A DNA stretch of 64,000 bases from Bradyrhizobium sp. DOA9 (GTDB lineage: Bacteria > Pseudomonadota > Alphaproteobacteria > Rhizobiales > Xanthobacteraceae): assembly GCF_000617845.2 (NCBI RefSeq), contig NZ_DF820425.1, positions 6,950,741 to 7,014,740 on the forward strand. The letters are read 5' to 3'. Of this stretch, positions 8,211-16,614 are shown piece by piece (positions within the stretch are counted from its first letter, which is position 1; each line of letters begins with the position of its first letter). The position numbers were made by a program, and so were the translations under genes. The notes under the pieces were generated by a model that worked only from the letters and a program-made list of their open reading frames with translations, did no database searches and was not told the origin of the DNA.

Positions 8211-8679
8211 ATGCAGATCGCGCTTTTCCAGCCTGACATCCCCCAGAACACCGGCACGATTCTTCGCCTCTGCGCCTGCCTGGGGCTCGACGCCCATATC
8301 ATCGAACCGGCGGGCTTCCCCATCTCGGACCGCCTGTTCCGCCGGGCGGGAATGGATTACCTCGACCATGTCAGGCTGACCCGCCACGTCTCCTGGGCGG
8401 CATTCGAGGACTGGCGCACAGGCCAGGGCCACCGGCTGCTGCTGTTCACCACCAAGGCCGCCACCGACTACCGCGATTTTCATTACCAGAGCTCCGACAT
8501 CCTGCTATTCGGGCGCGAGAGCGCCGGCGTCACCGACGCGGTGGTCGAGGCCGCCGATGCGCGCCTGGTGATCCCGATCAAGGCCGGGGCTGCGGTCGCT
8601 CAATGTGGCCATGAGCGTGGCCATGGCCGCCGGCGAGGCGCTGCGGCAGACCCGGAACCCGAAAAGTGTGACAGGTTGA
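8211..8679 (+). pseudogene. trmL: tRNA (cytidine(34)-2'-O)-methyltransferase, one-base frameshift near the 3' end
   Basis: A SPOUT-class methyltransferase that modifies the wobble base of tRNA-Leu. The first 126 codons (from ATG 8211) match TrmL well: FQPDIPQNTGTILRLCACLG at the start and LLFGRESAGV in the middle. At the GGGG run 8586-8589 the frame shifts. Reading on in the present frame gives a non-family tail that ends at 8693, whereas removing one G restores LRSLNVAMSVAMAAGEAL, the third knot motif that binds AdoMet, with a stop at 8677-8679 and a total of about 155 residues, the normal length. Either this strain lost the function or the run of G holds a sequencing error. queE follows directly. 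Confidence 0.8.
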
Positions 8680-8689
8680 GGAGAGAGGC

Positions 8690-9322
8690 TTGAGTTACGC
8701 CGTCAAGGAAATCTTCCTGACCCTGCAAGGCGAAGGCGCCCATGCCGGGCGCGCCTCGGTGTTCTGCCGCTTTGCCGGCTGCAACCTCTGGAGCGGCCGG
8801 GAGGCCGACCGCGGGGATGCAACCTGCAAGTTCTGCGACACGGACTTCGTCGGCACCGACGGCACGCTCGGCGGGCGCTATGGCTCGGCTGCGGAACTCG
8901 CCGATACCATCGCCGCGCAATGGACTGCGGCTGCCGCCAATCGCTACGTGGTGCTGACCGGCGGCGAGCCGCTGCTCCAGGTCGACACTGCGTTGATCGA
9001 GGCGCTGCACGAAAGAGGCTTCGAGATCGGCATCGAGACCAACGGCACGATCGCGGCTCCCGACGGGCTCGACTGGATCTGCGTCAGTCCCAAGGGCGGC
9101 AGCGAGCTGGTGCTGCGGCGCGGCCACGAGCTGAAGCTGGTCTATCCGCAGGCGCTGGCGATGCCCGACGCATTCGAGGATCTCGCCTTCGAGCGCTTCT
9201 CGCTGCAGCCGATGGACGGCCCTGAGGTCATCGAGAACACCGCGCGCGCGATCGACTATTGCCTGCGCCATCCGCAATGGCGGCTCAGCGTGCAGACCCA
9301 CAAATCGCTCGGCATCAGATAG
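8690..9322 (+). CDS. queE: 7-carboxy-7-deazaguanine synthase
   Basis: A radical-SAM enzyme that turns 6-carboxytetrahydropterin into 7-carboxy-7-deazaguanine on the way to queuosine. The 210 residues contain the family's unusual cluster motif: Cys31, Cys46 and Cys49 (C-x14-C-x2-C) instead of the classical CxxxCxxC. LTGGEPLLQ, the glycine-rich SAM-binding strand, follows at about residues 84-92. The start is TTG at 8690, supported by the purine-rich GAGGAGAGAGG just upstream. The gene follows trmL, and both serve tRNA wobble-base modification. Confidence 0.93.
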   Translation: MSYAVKEIFLTLQGEGAHAGRASVFCRFAGCNLWSGREADRGDATCKFCDTDFVGTDGTLGGRYGSAAELADTIAAQWTAAAANRYVVLTGGEPLLQVDTALIEALHERGFEIGIETNGTIAAPDGLDWICVSPKGGSELVLRRGHELKLVYPQALAMPDAFEDLAFERFSLQPMDGPEVIENTARAIDYCLRHPQWRLSVQTHKSLGIR

Positions 9323-9336
9323 GACCCGACCTTCGA

Positions 9337-10230
9337 ATGCAGATGGACGACACGAGGATCGAAGAGCGCAAGGCCCGCGCCCGCGGCTGGTTCGAGCGCT
9401 TGCGCGACGACATCTGCGCGAGCTTCGAGCGGCTCGAGGACGACGCGCCGCAAAACCTCCATCCGGGCGAGGCCGGCCGCTTCAGGCGCACGCCCTGGCA
9501 GCGCACCGACCATTCCGGCGCGGCCGGCGGCGGCGGCGTGATGTCGATGATGTCGGGCCGGCTGTTCGAGAAGGTCGGCGTGCACTGCTCGACGGTGCAT
9601 GGCGAGTTCGCCCCCGAATTCCGGGCCCAGATCCCGGGCGCTGCAGAGGATCCAAAATTCTGGGCCTCCGGCATCTCGCTGATCGCGCATATGCGCAATC
9701 CGAACGTTCCCGCCGTGCACATGAACACGCGCTTCGTCGTCACCACGAAGGCCTGGTTCGGCGGCGGCGCCGACCTGACGCCGGTGCTGGAGCGAAGGCG
9801 GACGCAGGACGATCCCGACAGCGTCGCCTTCCACGCCGCAATGCGAGAGGCCTGCACGCAGCCGAGCGGCGTTGCCGACTACGACAAGTACAAGAAGTGG
9901 TGCGACGAGTATTTCTACCTGCCGCACCGGAAGGAGGCGCGCGGCATCGGCGGCATCTTCTACGACTGGCACGACAGCGGCGACTGGAACGCCGACCTCG
10001 CCTTCACCCAGGACGTCGGCCGCGCCTTCCTGAAGATCTATCCCGAGATCGTCCGGCGCAACTTCGCGAGCGCCTGGACGGCTGCGGACCGCGAGGAGCA
10101 ATTGATCCGCCGCGGCCGCTACGTCGAGTTCAACCTGCTCTACGACCGCGGCACCATCTTCGGACTGAAGACCGGCGGCAACGTGGACTCCATCCTGTCG
10201 TCGCTGCCGCCGGAGGTGAAGTGGCCATGA
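9337..10230 (+). CDS. hemF: Oxygen-dependent coproporphyrinogen III oxidase
   Basis: This oxidatively decarboxylates coproporphyrinogen III to protoporphyrinogen IX in heme synthesis, using O2. With the start at 9337 (MQMDDTRIEER) the protein has 297 residues, the normal size. Family landmarks are GGGGVMSMM near the N-terminus, PAVHMNTRF followed by WFGGGADLTP, the ARGIGGIFYDW segment and the C-terminal YVEFNLLYDRGT. The upstream extension of the frame lies inside queE and is not conserved. The gap to queE is only 14 bp and the 3' end overlaps the next gene by ATGA, so these genes are probably one transcript. Oxygen-dependent heme synthesis fits the aerobic bc1 chain nearby. Confidence 0.96.
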   Translation: MQMDDTRIEERKARARGWFERLRDDICASFERLEDDAPQNLHPGEAGRFRRTPWQRTDHSGAAGGGGVMSMMSGRLFEKVGVHCSTVHGEFAPEFRAQIPGAAEDPKFWASGISLIAHMRNPNVPAVHMNTRFVVTTKAWFGGGADLTPVLERRRTQDDPDSVAFHAAMREACTQPSGVADYDKYKKWCDEYFYLPHRKEARGIGGIFYDWHDSGDWNADLAFTQDVGRAFLKIYPEIVRRNFASAWTAADREEQLIRRGRYVEFNLLYDRGTIFGLKTGGNVDSILSSLPPEVKWP

Positions 10231-10970
10231 ACGCCGTGCCGCCGCCGCTCCCCCGCGCCATGCTGATCGACATGGACGACACCATCCTGTCGGCCTATGG
10301 AAGGCCCGAGATCGCCTGGAACACGATCACCGCCGAATTCGCCGAAGAGCTCGCCCCGCTGCCGCCGCCGATGGTCGCAACCGCAGTGCTGGCCTTCGCG
10401 CGAAACTTCTGGGCCAATGCGGAAGCGGCGTGGCGGATGAAGCTCGCCGAGGCCCGGCACCTGACGGTGAAGGGCGGCTTCGCCGCGCTCGCGGCCGCAG
10501 GCCACCGCGCCCTGCCCGACGACCTCGCCATTCGCCTCGCCGACCGCTTCACCGCCTATCGCGAGGAGGAGATGTTCGTCTTTCCCGGCGCGCATGAGGC
10601 GATCGACCGGTTCAAGGCGCTCGGCATCAAGCTCGCGCTGGTCACCAACGGCGCCGCCGACATGCAGCGCGCCAAGGTCGAACGCTTCGAGCTGGCGCAT
10701 CGCTTCGACCACATCCAGATCGAAGGCGAACACGGCTTCGGCAAGCCCGAGGAGCGCGCCTATCTGCACGCGATGCAGGCGCTCGGCGTCACCGCCAAGG
10801 ACACCTGGATGATCGGCGACAATCTGGAATGGGAAGTCGTGACGCCGCAGCGCCTCGGCATCTACGCGATCTGGATGGACGTGCATGGCGAGGGCCTGCC
10901 CGAGGGATCGACGATCAAGCCCGACCGCATCATCCGCTCGCTCGGCGAGCTGCTGCCCGATCGGGCATGA
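10227..10970 (+). CDS. HAD family hydrolase (phosphatase)
   Basis: A cytosolic haloacid dehalogenase-superfamily phosphatase of 247 residues. Motif I is LIDMDDT (Asp15 nucleophile, Asp17 acid/base), motif II is the LVTNG strand, and the C-terminal Lys (GKPEE) and acidic GDNLEWEV complete the site. The start overlaps the hemF stop as ATGA, a sign of translational coupling. The substrate cannot be told from sequence; small phosphorylated metabolites are typical. The order trmL - queE - hemF - HAD suggests a shared transcript but not a shared pathway. Confidence 0.88.
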   Translation: MNAVPPPLPRAMLIDMDDTILSAYGRPEIAWNTITAEFAEELAPLPPPMVATAVLAFARNFWANAEAAWRMKLAEARHLTVKGGFAALAAAGHRALPDDLAIRLADRFTAYREEEMFVFPGAHEAIDRFKALGIKLALVTNGAADMQRAKVERFELAHRFDHIQIEGEHGFGKPEERAYLHAMQALGVTAKDTWMIGDNLEWEVVTPQRLGIYAIWMDVHGEGLPEGSTIKPDRIIRSLGELLPDRA

Positions 10971-11375
10971 TCGAGGGCCCAAAAACAAAACTGCGAAAAC
11001 AACCCCATGCACAGTAGCCGGCTGCTGCAAAATCAAGGGCTTACGGATTTTACGAAATACTTCCTGACCCGTCGGGCAAAACAGGGGTATTATGGCATGG
11101 TCGCGAGGGGTGCGATCGAGCCTAGAGCATGATGAAATGAGGCTCGGTCACTGCAAGGAGGAAGGTGCGCTCCCTCTCCCGCCTGCGGGAGAGGGTTGGG
11201 GAGAGGGTGTTTCCACAATGGGACAACCCCCAAGAGGAGAAAGCCCTCACCCGGCGCTTCGCGCCGACCTCTCCCGCAAGCGGGAGAGGTGAACGAGCCG
11301 CGGCAATCGGTTCGCACTAAAGCCATTCCGCTCTGCTCGCGCTCCTGCGACAGGTTCGATCACGCCGAAGGCAGC
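10971..11375. repeat. Intergenic stretch with dispersed palindromes (CTCTCCCGC type)
   Basis: No gene is seen in these 405 bases. From 11168 to 11292 there are three copies of a short inverted motif (CTCTCCCGC with GCGGGAGAG), in the order CCTGC loop, tail GAGAGGGTG, and CAAGC loop. Between them are GTGTTTCC and CTCACCCGGCGC, which recur with the same motif elsewhere in the window (40580 and 62452). This is a composite REP-like unit. Bases 10971-11167 show nothing else. Confidence 0.7.
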
Positions 11376-12359
11376 CTATTCCGCGGTGATATTGCCGGTC
11401 TCGATGACCCGCTTCCAGCGGGCCAACTCGGAGACCAGAAACTCCTGGAATTGCTCCGGGGTGTTGGCCACGATTTCGAGGCCGATATCCTCCATTCGTT
11501 TGCGGACGTCCGGCGCCTTCAGCGCCGCGACGATCTCGCCATGCAGTTTTGCTTTCACGTCGGCAGGAAGGCCCTTCGGAGCAGCCACCGCCTGCCACGA
11601 AAAAACGTCGACACCATCAACCCCAAGTTCCTTCAAGGTCAGCACGTCGGGCAAAAGAGGGGATCTGGCGTCACCGGTGATGGCGAGCACCTTGAGCTGC
11701 CTGGATTGAATTTGCCCGATGACGGCGTTGACGTTTTGAAACGATACGTTGACATGCCCCGCGATGAGATCACTCACGGCAGGCGCCCCGCCGCGATACG
11801 GCACGTGGAGACCGGTCGTCCCAGTGCGCTGCCAGAACAGCGCCGCCGTGAGATGATCGGACGAACCGGCACCCGAGCTTGCAAAAGTGATCTTGCCGGG
11901 CGCCTTCTTCAGTTGGTCCACCAGTTCGGCGACCGTGTTTGCCGGAAAGTTCAAGTTGGCGACCAGGACGTTCGGTGCGCGTACAGCGACCGTCAAGAGG
12001 TCGAAGTCCTTCAGAGGATCATACTTCAGATTGGGCTGAAGAAATGGATTTGTCGCATAGACACCGATCGAGCCGACGAGGATGGTGTATCCATCCGCTG
12101 CCGCCCGGGCCACCGCTGTTGCTCCAAGAGCGCCCGTTGCGCCGGAGCGGTTTTCGACGACCACCGGCTGCCCCAGCGTATCGGAAACCTTCTGTCCGAT
12201 TGCTCGCGCGACCATGTCGGACGAGCCTCCCGCCGGGAATGGAACGATGAAGGTGATATTCCTTTCCGGCCAGGCCGCGTATGCCATCGAGGTCGCGGCA
12301 AGAAGTATGATGCCAGCGGCACAAAATCGAATCTTCGATAAGAGAGTTGCATTGCCCAT
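11376..12359 (-). CDS. Tripartite tricarboxylate transporter solute-binding protein (Bug/TctC family)
   Basis: A periplasmic binding protein of 327 residues for a carboxylate-type ligand. A signal peptide (hydrophobic 9-25, cleavage near AYA-AWPE) is followed by the family hallmark ITFIVPFPAGGSSDMVAR; later come VENRSGATGALGA and VPYRGGAPA. No TctA or TctB membrane components are beside it, so this is an orphan Bug gene, a common state in this group. It may pair with a transporter elsewhere or act in signalling. The ligand is not predictable. Confidence 0.9.
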   Translation of the reverse strand: MGNATLLSKIRFCAAGIILLAATSMAYAAWPERNITFIVPFPAGGSSDMVARAIGQKVSDTLGQPVVVENRSGATGALGATAVARAAADGYTILVGSIGVYATNPFLQPNLKYDPLKDFDLLTVAVRAPNVLVANLNFPANTVAELVDQLKKAPGKITFASSGAGSSDHLTAALFWQRTGTTGLHVPYRGGAPAVSDLIAGHVNVSFQNVNAVIGQIQSRQLKVLAITGDARSPLLPDVLTLKELGVDGVDVFSWQAVAAPKGLPADVKAKLHGEIVAALKAPDVRKRMEDIGLEIVANTPEQFQEFLVSELARWKRVIETGNITAE

Positions 12360-12602
12360 TGCCGATCCTCCGTTGCGACGTTTTCTGAGGGCCTATTTTA
12401 CGGGCTCATGCCATCCCGATTGATGCTCAGATTGGATTGATTGATCCACTCTTTATCATCAGCGTTTTGTCGCAGCGAAACCGCCGCGCCGGCGCCTGCA
12501 TCCGACAACCCGCCTGCCTCACTTGAAGTGAAATGCTTCACAAGCCGCAATCCGGGATTGCGGTAGCCTCGTGACATGGGGCGTGGTGAGTTGGAGGCGA
12601 CA

Positions 12603-13652
12603 ATGGAGCAGGACCTTCCGAAGCAGGCAGCGCGCACGCGATCCCCGGTGAAGGCGGCGGGCATCTGGCAGCGAATTCAATCATGGGACAGCCGCCTCTC
12701 GGTCACCAAGGGACTGACGGCCGTGACCCTGCTGACCGGCTTCCTGGGCGGATATTTCCAGTACCTGAGCTCCTATGAGCAGAAGGTCGGCGAGCAGGCC
12801 AAGGCGGACATGCAGAAGGCGACCGACACCTTCCTCGAGATATCGGATGCCTTCGCCGACGTGCAGATGCAGCAGGAGACCATGCTGCGCGAGCAGTTCG
12901 GCTCGCTGAAAGCGCAGGCAACGCCCGCTTTCATCCCGGTGGACTCCAAGACATTCGACTCGCTCTCGGACTATTGGAAGGCGCGCACGTCGCTGCGGCG
13001 GAACGGCGCCATCTTCGCCCGCAAGGCGGAGATCTACATCGACTGGCCCAGCGACCTCGGCCGCGATCCGGCCGCGGAGCACTCGCTCGACCAGGATCCC
13101 CTGACGGCAACGCTGCTCACCAAGTACAATTTCGATTGCGATTCCGAAGACAATCTTCCGCAGTTCAGAGGCGCGATCTACAATGGCGCCGATCCCGGAC
13201 GCCCCAGCGACGAATTGTGCAACGACCCCGCGGCCAATGGGCCCAAATCCTACGTGAACCTCTGTGCCAGACGCGCGAATGGCGAGATCGATGCGTTGCA
13301 GAAGGTCGTGACCATCAACTGGTGGAGCGCCAAGCACCACGTCCTGGCGATGCATCATTGCTTCGAGGTGCTCCGCGGCGGACCGAATGCTCTGCAAGCT
13401 CCGGCCTCCAGCAACGACATGCCGAACGAGCACAAGCTCGATAAGCCGCGCGACAGCAACGAGCACCGGCTGCAGCTTCAGGCGCGACGGCTGGACGCGT
13501 TCATGACGCTGACCATGGCGCAGCTCGACCGCATCAGGGTGCGATACCGCCCCACCGGCTTCTTCTGCCATGTTCCGCTCGCGCGCGATGCCATCGGCTA
13601 TTTCAGCAACCAGTGCCTGCCGAACCAGCCGGTCACGAGCGCGCGCGGCTGA
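12603..13652 (+). CDS. Hypothetical membrane-anchored protein
   Basis: A 349-residue protein starting at 12603, where GGAGG lies 5 bp upstream; an in-frame ATG at 12576 has no such site. A basic, Pro-containing N-terminus (1-30) leads to one membrane segment at about 38-55 (LTAVTLLTGFLGGYF) and a helical stretch, probably coiled coil (KVGEQAKADMQKATDTF). The rest is likely periplasmic, with several Cys residues (for example CDSEDN, LCNDPA, NLCARR, HHCFEV, FFCHV, NQCLP) that may form disulfides. I recognise no domain. A 327-codon frame on the other strand is its shadow. Confidence 0.75.
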   Translation: MEQDLPKQAARTRSPVKAAGIWQRIQSWDSRLSVTKGLTAVTLLTGFLGGYFQYLSSYEQKVGEQAKADMQKATDTFLEISDAFADVQMQQETMLREQFGSLKAQATPAFIPVDSKTFDSLSDYWKARTSLRRNGAIFARKAEIYIDWPSDLGRDPAAEHSLDQDPLTATLLTKYNFDCDSEDNLPQFRGAIYNGADPGRPSDELCNDPAANGPKSYVNLCARRANGEIDALQKVVTINWWSAKHHVLAMHHCFEVLRGGPNALQAPASSNDMPNEHKLDKPRDSNEHRLQLQARRLDAFMTLTMAQLDRIRVRYRPTGFFCHVPLARDAIGYFSNQCLPNQPVTSARG

Positions 13653-13764
13653 AGCGTGCCGCACGACACCAGCGGATCCTTTTTAGTACCGGCGGCCGGC
13701 GTGATCGACCTGTCATGACGGCCTGTTAGCGTTGGCCCTGTCGATCAACCCGAAAGGACAATCC

Positions 13765-13968
13765 ATGGATCTGAAGGCCGGCGATGTCGTGATGCTGAAA
13801 TCCGGCGGTCAGCCGCTGACCGTCGCGGAGGTGAAGGACAACGAGGTGCTGTGCCTGTGGATGGGCATGGAAGGCGAGCTGTTCCGGCAGACGCTGCCGC
13901 TCGCCGTCCTGGTGCAGGTGGAAGAAGACGACGAGGACGATGAAGACGAGGATGATGACGAGGAGTAG
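13765..13968 (+). CDS. DUF2158 (YodC-like) family protein with acidic tail
   Basis: A 67-residue protein from ATG 13765 with GAAAGGAC upstream. Residues 1-50 follow the DUF2158 pattern: GDVVMLKSGGQPLTV, then a Cys-Leu-Trp core (VLCLWMGMEGE). The last 15 or so residues are almost only Asp and Glu. The YodC fold is a small beta-barrel of unknown function. The acidic tail could be a variable extension; the family core alone is complete. No operon partner is evident. Confidence 0.85.
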   Translation: MDLKAGDVVMLKSGGQPLTVAEVKDNEVLCLWMGMEGELFRQTLPLAVLVQVEEDDEDDEDEDDDEE

Positions 13969-14054
13969 GCACTTCTCGGACCGCATTCCCGTGACAACCG
14001 GGCGCTTCCCTTGATGGCCAGGGCTCTGGCATTTGAGAGCTGTTCCCTGCCGCC

Positions 14055-14193
14055 ATCCTTCGAGACGCCCGCTTGAGGCGGGCTCCTCAGGGACGGAGTT
14101 TGCGGCTGCAGTTTCAACGGGCACTGAATCTGATGAGCCTCATCCTGAGGAGGCGCGTCAGCGCCGCCTCGAAGGACGAGGCGTGCGCACCGG
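14055..14193. repeat. Dispersed palindromic repeat (CCTCATCCTGAGGAG type)
   Basis: Two related hairpins in the space between the DUF2158 and cupin genes: TTCGAGACGCCCGC...GCGGGCTCCTCAGG and CCTCATCCTGAGGAGGCGC...GCGCCGCCTCGAAGGA. Their ends are complementary to one another (CCTTCGAG versus CTCGAAGG). Confidence 0.7.
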
Positions 14194-14234
14194 CGGTCGC
14201 CACAAGTCATAAGCGATAGCCCTGCGCCGGTTGA

Positions 14235-14588
14235 TCAGACGAGGATGCGAGGCGCCGCCGTGGCTTTGTCGCCCGAATTCGGTGTCCCCGTCGGTTCGAT
14301 CAGGAGGATGTGCACTTCGCCGTGCGCCACCGGCCGGTGCTCAACGCCCTTCGGCACGACAAAAACCTCGCCGGGGTTGAGGGTGACCGTGCGGTCCCGC
14401 AGCTCGATGTCGAGCGTCCCGCTGAGCACGAGAAAGAAGTCGTCCGTGTCCTCGTGCTTGTGCCAATGAAATGGCCCCTCGAGCTTGGCCACCATGATGT
14501 CGTTGTCGTTATAGGTCGCGACGGTGCGCGGGGAGAAGCGATCGGTGAACGTTGCGAGCTTCTCGGCAAGATTTGCGGGGGCTTTCAT
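14235..14588 (-). CDS. Cupin-domain protein
   Basis: A 117-residue single-domain cupin starting at 14588, where AGGAAACG precedes the ATG. The first cupin motif, HWHKHEDTDDFFLVLSG, supplies the His/Glu metal ligands, and the second, PGEVFVVPKGVEHRP, the final His. This is the profile of a small metal-binding mannose-6-phosphate-isomerase-like cupin, cytosolic. The substrate is unknown. The gene stands alone and is flanked by repeats. Confidence 0.88.
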   Translation of the reverse strand: MKAPANLAEKLATFTDRFSPRTVATYNDNDIMVAKLEGPFHWHKHEDTDDFFLVLSGTLDIELRDRTVTLNPGEVFVVPKGVEHRPVAHGEVHILLIEPTGTPNSGDKATAAPRILV

Positions 14589-14755
14589 GGCGTTTCCTGG
14601 ACGAGCAGTCTGGTCCACGTTTGCAAGACGGGCTGTGCGGGTTAGCACGAGCTGAATCACAATACGAGACTGCAGCGACGCCGGGATGGCCGGGAGCGGC
14701 ACGAGGATGGGTTTCGCAACGGCTCAACCCATCCTGCGAGCCGATGTCGGTCGGA

Positions 14756-15586
14756 TCAGAACCGATAGTTGATGCCGCCCTTGGCCGTATGAAGCTGAAC
14801 CTCGGTGTCCGTGAAGGACGCTCCGGGGAATGCAAGAGCATTGCCGTTCGACTTTCCGAGATTGATGTAGATGTACTCGGCCTTGAACGTCCAGCGCGGG
14901 TCAAAAGCCCATTCAAGGCCGCCACCCGCGGAGAAGCCCACCTGGAACTCCGACGAGGACGCGCTTCGCGTCAGGGCCGGGAAGAAGCCGTTGAAATTGG
15001 CAATATTCGGCGTGGCGAGATTGGAGGTGAAGATGCTGTTCTTGACGTGGCCCCAGGCGAAGCCGCCGGTACCGTAGATCAGCACATTGTTCGCCGCGTA
15101 GCCGAGACGTCCGCGGACCGTGCCGAAGACATCGATTTCCTGCTTCAGGTTGAAGACGCCGGTGAAGGCGCCATTGTCGCCGCCGATCGTTCCGGTGACG
15201 CTGAAGGGGCGGCTCGCCGTCTCCTTGATGGCCGCGCCGCTGACATCCGCTTCCAGACCGTACACGAACGTGCCGGACTGCCAGTTATAGCCGATCTGGC
15301 CGCCGCCGAATCCACCCTTGGGACTCACATCCAGGGAGAACGGCCCGGTGCCACCCGTGACGACATAGCCGGGGACCGTCCCGGTTGCGAGCGCGCCCGG
15401 ATCGAAGGTCGCGGTCGGATCGCTCCAGCCATAACCGCCATGCACGCCGGCATAAAAACCGGTCCAGCTGAATGCGACCGGCACGGGCGGCGCCTTGGTG
15501 TAAGCCCTGCCGAGATCGGCCGCGAAGGCGGCGTGGGAGAGACAGAGAGCCGAGACCAGGAGAGTACCGGAGATAATGGATTTCAT
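14756..15586 (-). CDS. Outer-membrane beta-barrel protein (porin-like, Omp25/OmpA-type)
   Basis: A 276-residue protein with a clean signal peptide (MKSIISGTLLVSALCL, cleavage after AFA) and the family opening FSWTGFYAGVHGGYGW. Alternating hydrophobic strands, Gly-rich turns and a terminal aromatic (INYRF) are typical of the eight-stranded outer-membrane barrels abundant in Bradyrhizobium and Brucella (Omp25/31). I start at 15586, where GAGGGAAG precedes the ATG; upstream codons in the frame add an unlikely tail. The role is probably structural or in small-molecule passage. Confidence 0.9.
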   Translation of the reverse strand: MKSIISGTLLVSALCLSHAAFAADLGRAYTKAPPVPVAFSWTGFYAGVHGGYGWSDPTATFDPGALATGTVPGYVVTGGTGPFSLDVSPKGGFGGGQIGYNWQSGTFVYGLEADVSGAAIKETASRPFSVTGTIGGDNGAFTGVFNLKQEIDVFGTVRGRLGYAANNVLIYGTGGFAWGHVKNSIFTSNLATPNIANFNGFFPALTRSASSSEFQVGFSAGGGLEWAFDPRWTFKAEYIYINLGKSNGNALAFPGASFTDTEVQLHTAKGGINYRF

Positions 15587-15843
15587 GACTTCCCTCGAAC
15601 GCCGTGCGCGTGACAAGGCGGCGCCTTGCCGCGTGAGCACTCGTCGAACGGCCAATGACCGGCCGTCCGCTTCGGCCAATTTATAGAGGTGATCTCGCGT
15701 TGCTGCTGTAGCATCGGCAGCACAGCTTAGAGCTGTCGAACAGGGTTTATGCGCGCGAAGTTCGCCTGACGCGACGTAACCGAGATTGTCGCGACTTCGG
15801 GTGCTCCTCGGACGCCAAGAACGCCATTTCAGCCGCCCGTCGT

Positions 15844-16614
15844 CTACGCCACGAGCTGCCTCGCCGCCGCCGAGATCATCACCAGCCCGCCGGTGATCAC
15901 GGCGGCATCGAGGATCGCCGTGTGAATCCGCACCGGCATCCGTTCGACGAAAGCTTTGGCGAGGAAGGCGCCGGGCACGGCCATGCCGCCGATCAATAGC
16001 GCCAAGGCGAGCACCTGCGCGGTGACGGCGCCGGCGAGGCCGAACACCGCGATCTTGATGAGGCCGGTGCCGAGCGAGATCATCGCATCTGTCGCGATCA
16101 CGGCGGCGCCTTCGAGCCCTGCGGCCATCAGCAGCGAGAGCAGGATCACGCCGGAGCCCGAGGTGCCGCCGACCAGGACGCCGTAGCCGACCGAGCCGGC
16201 GGCAAGGCCGGTGTCGCCGATCCTCACAGCGCGGCGGCGGAGCACGCGGCGCAGCGGCACGCTCAGGATCAGCATGCTGCCGATCACGAGCGCGGCGCCG
16301 GCACTGGTGAGGCGGGTGTAGCCATAGGCGCCGAGGGCGGTGGTCAGCGCGGCGCAGGCCAGCACGATCGCGGCGCGGCGGCGGTCGGCATGACGGACAT
16401 AGGCGAGCGCGCGGCTCGCATTGGTCAGCATCGCGGAGATCGCGATGATCGGCACGACCGGTTCGGCACCGACCAGCGGCACCAGCACCAGAGGCATCAA
16501 GGCGCCGGTGCCGTAGCCGGCGAGACCGCCGATGATCGAAGCAAACAACGCCATCGCTGCGACCAGCAGAAGCTGCAGAAGCGAGATATCGGCGAAGCCC
16601 GAGACGATGGTCAA
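15844..16614 (-). CDS. TauE/SafE family membrane protein (probable anion exporter)
   Basis: A polytopic inner-membrane protein of about 256 residues with eight or so hydrophobic segments. The N-terminal AAMALFASIIGGLAGYGTGALMPLVL and the later SVGYGVLVGGTSGSGVILLSLL are the paired glycine-rich repeats of the TauE/SafE family, which export or import sulfite and related organosulfur anions. The chosen start is TTG at 16614, overlapping the cca stop (TTGA). The frame stays open upstream to 16962, but that part lies inside cca and is Arg-rich. The cargo is unknown. Confidence 0.85.
   Translation of the reverse strand: MTIVSGFADISLLQLLLVAAMALFASIIGGLAGYGTGALMPLVLVPLVGAEPVVPIIAISAMLTNASRALAYVRHADRRRAAIVLACAALTTALGAYGYTRLTSAGAALVIGSMLILSVPLRRVLRRRAVRIGDTGLAAGSVGYGVLVGGTSGSGVILLSLLMAAGLEGAAVIATDAMISLGTGLIKIAVFGLAGAVTAQVLALALLIGGMAVPGAFLAKAFVERMPVRIHTAILDAAVITGGLVMISAAARQLVA

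Noticed and set aside
12681..13664. A 327-codon frame opposite the anchored hypothetical protein
   Set aside because: The plus frame has a good ribosome site, one membrane helix and normal composition.
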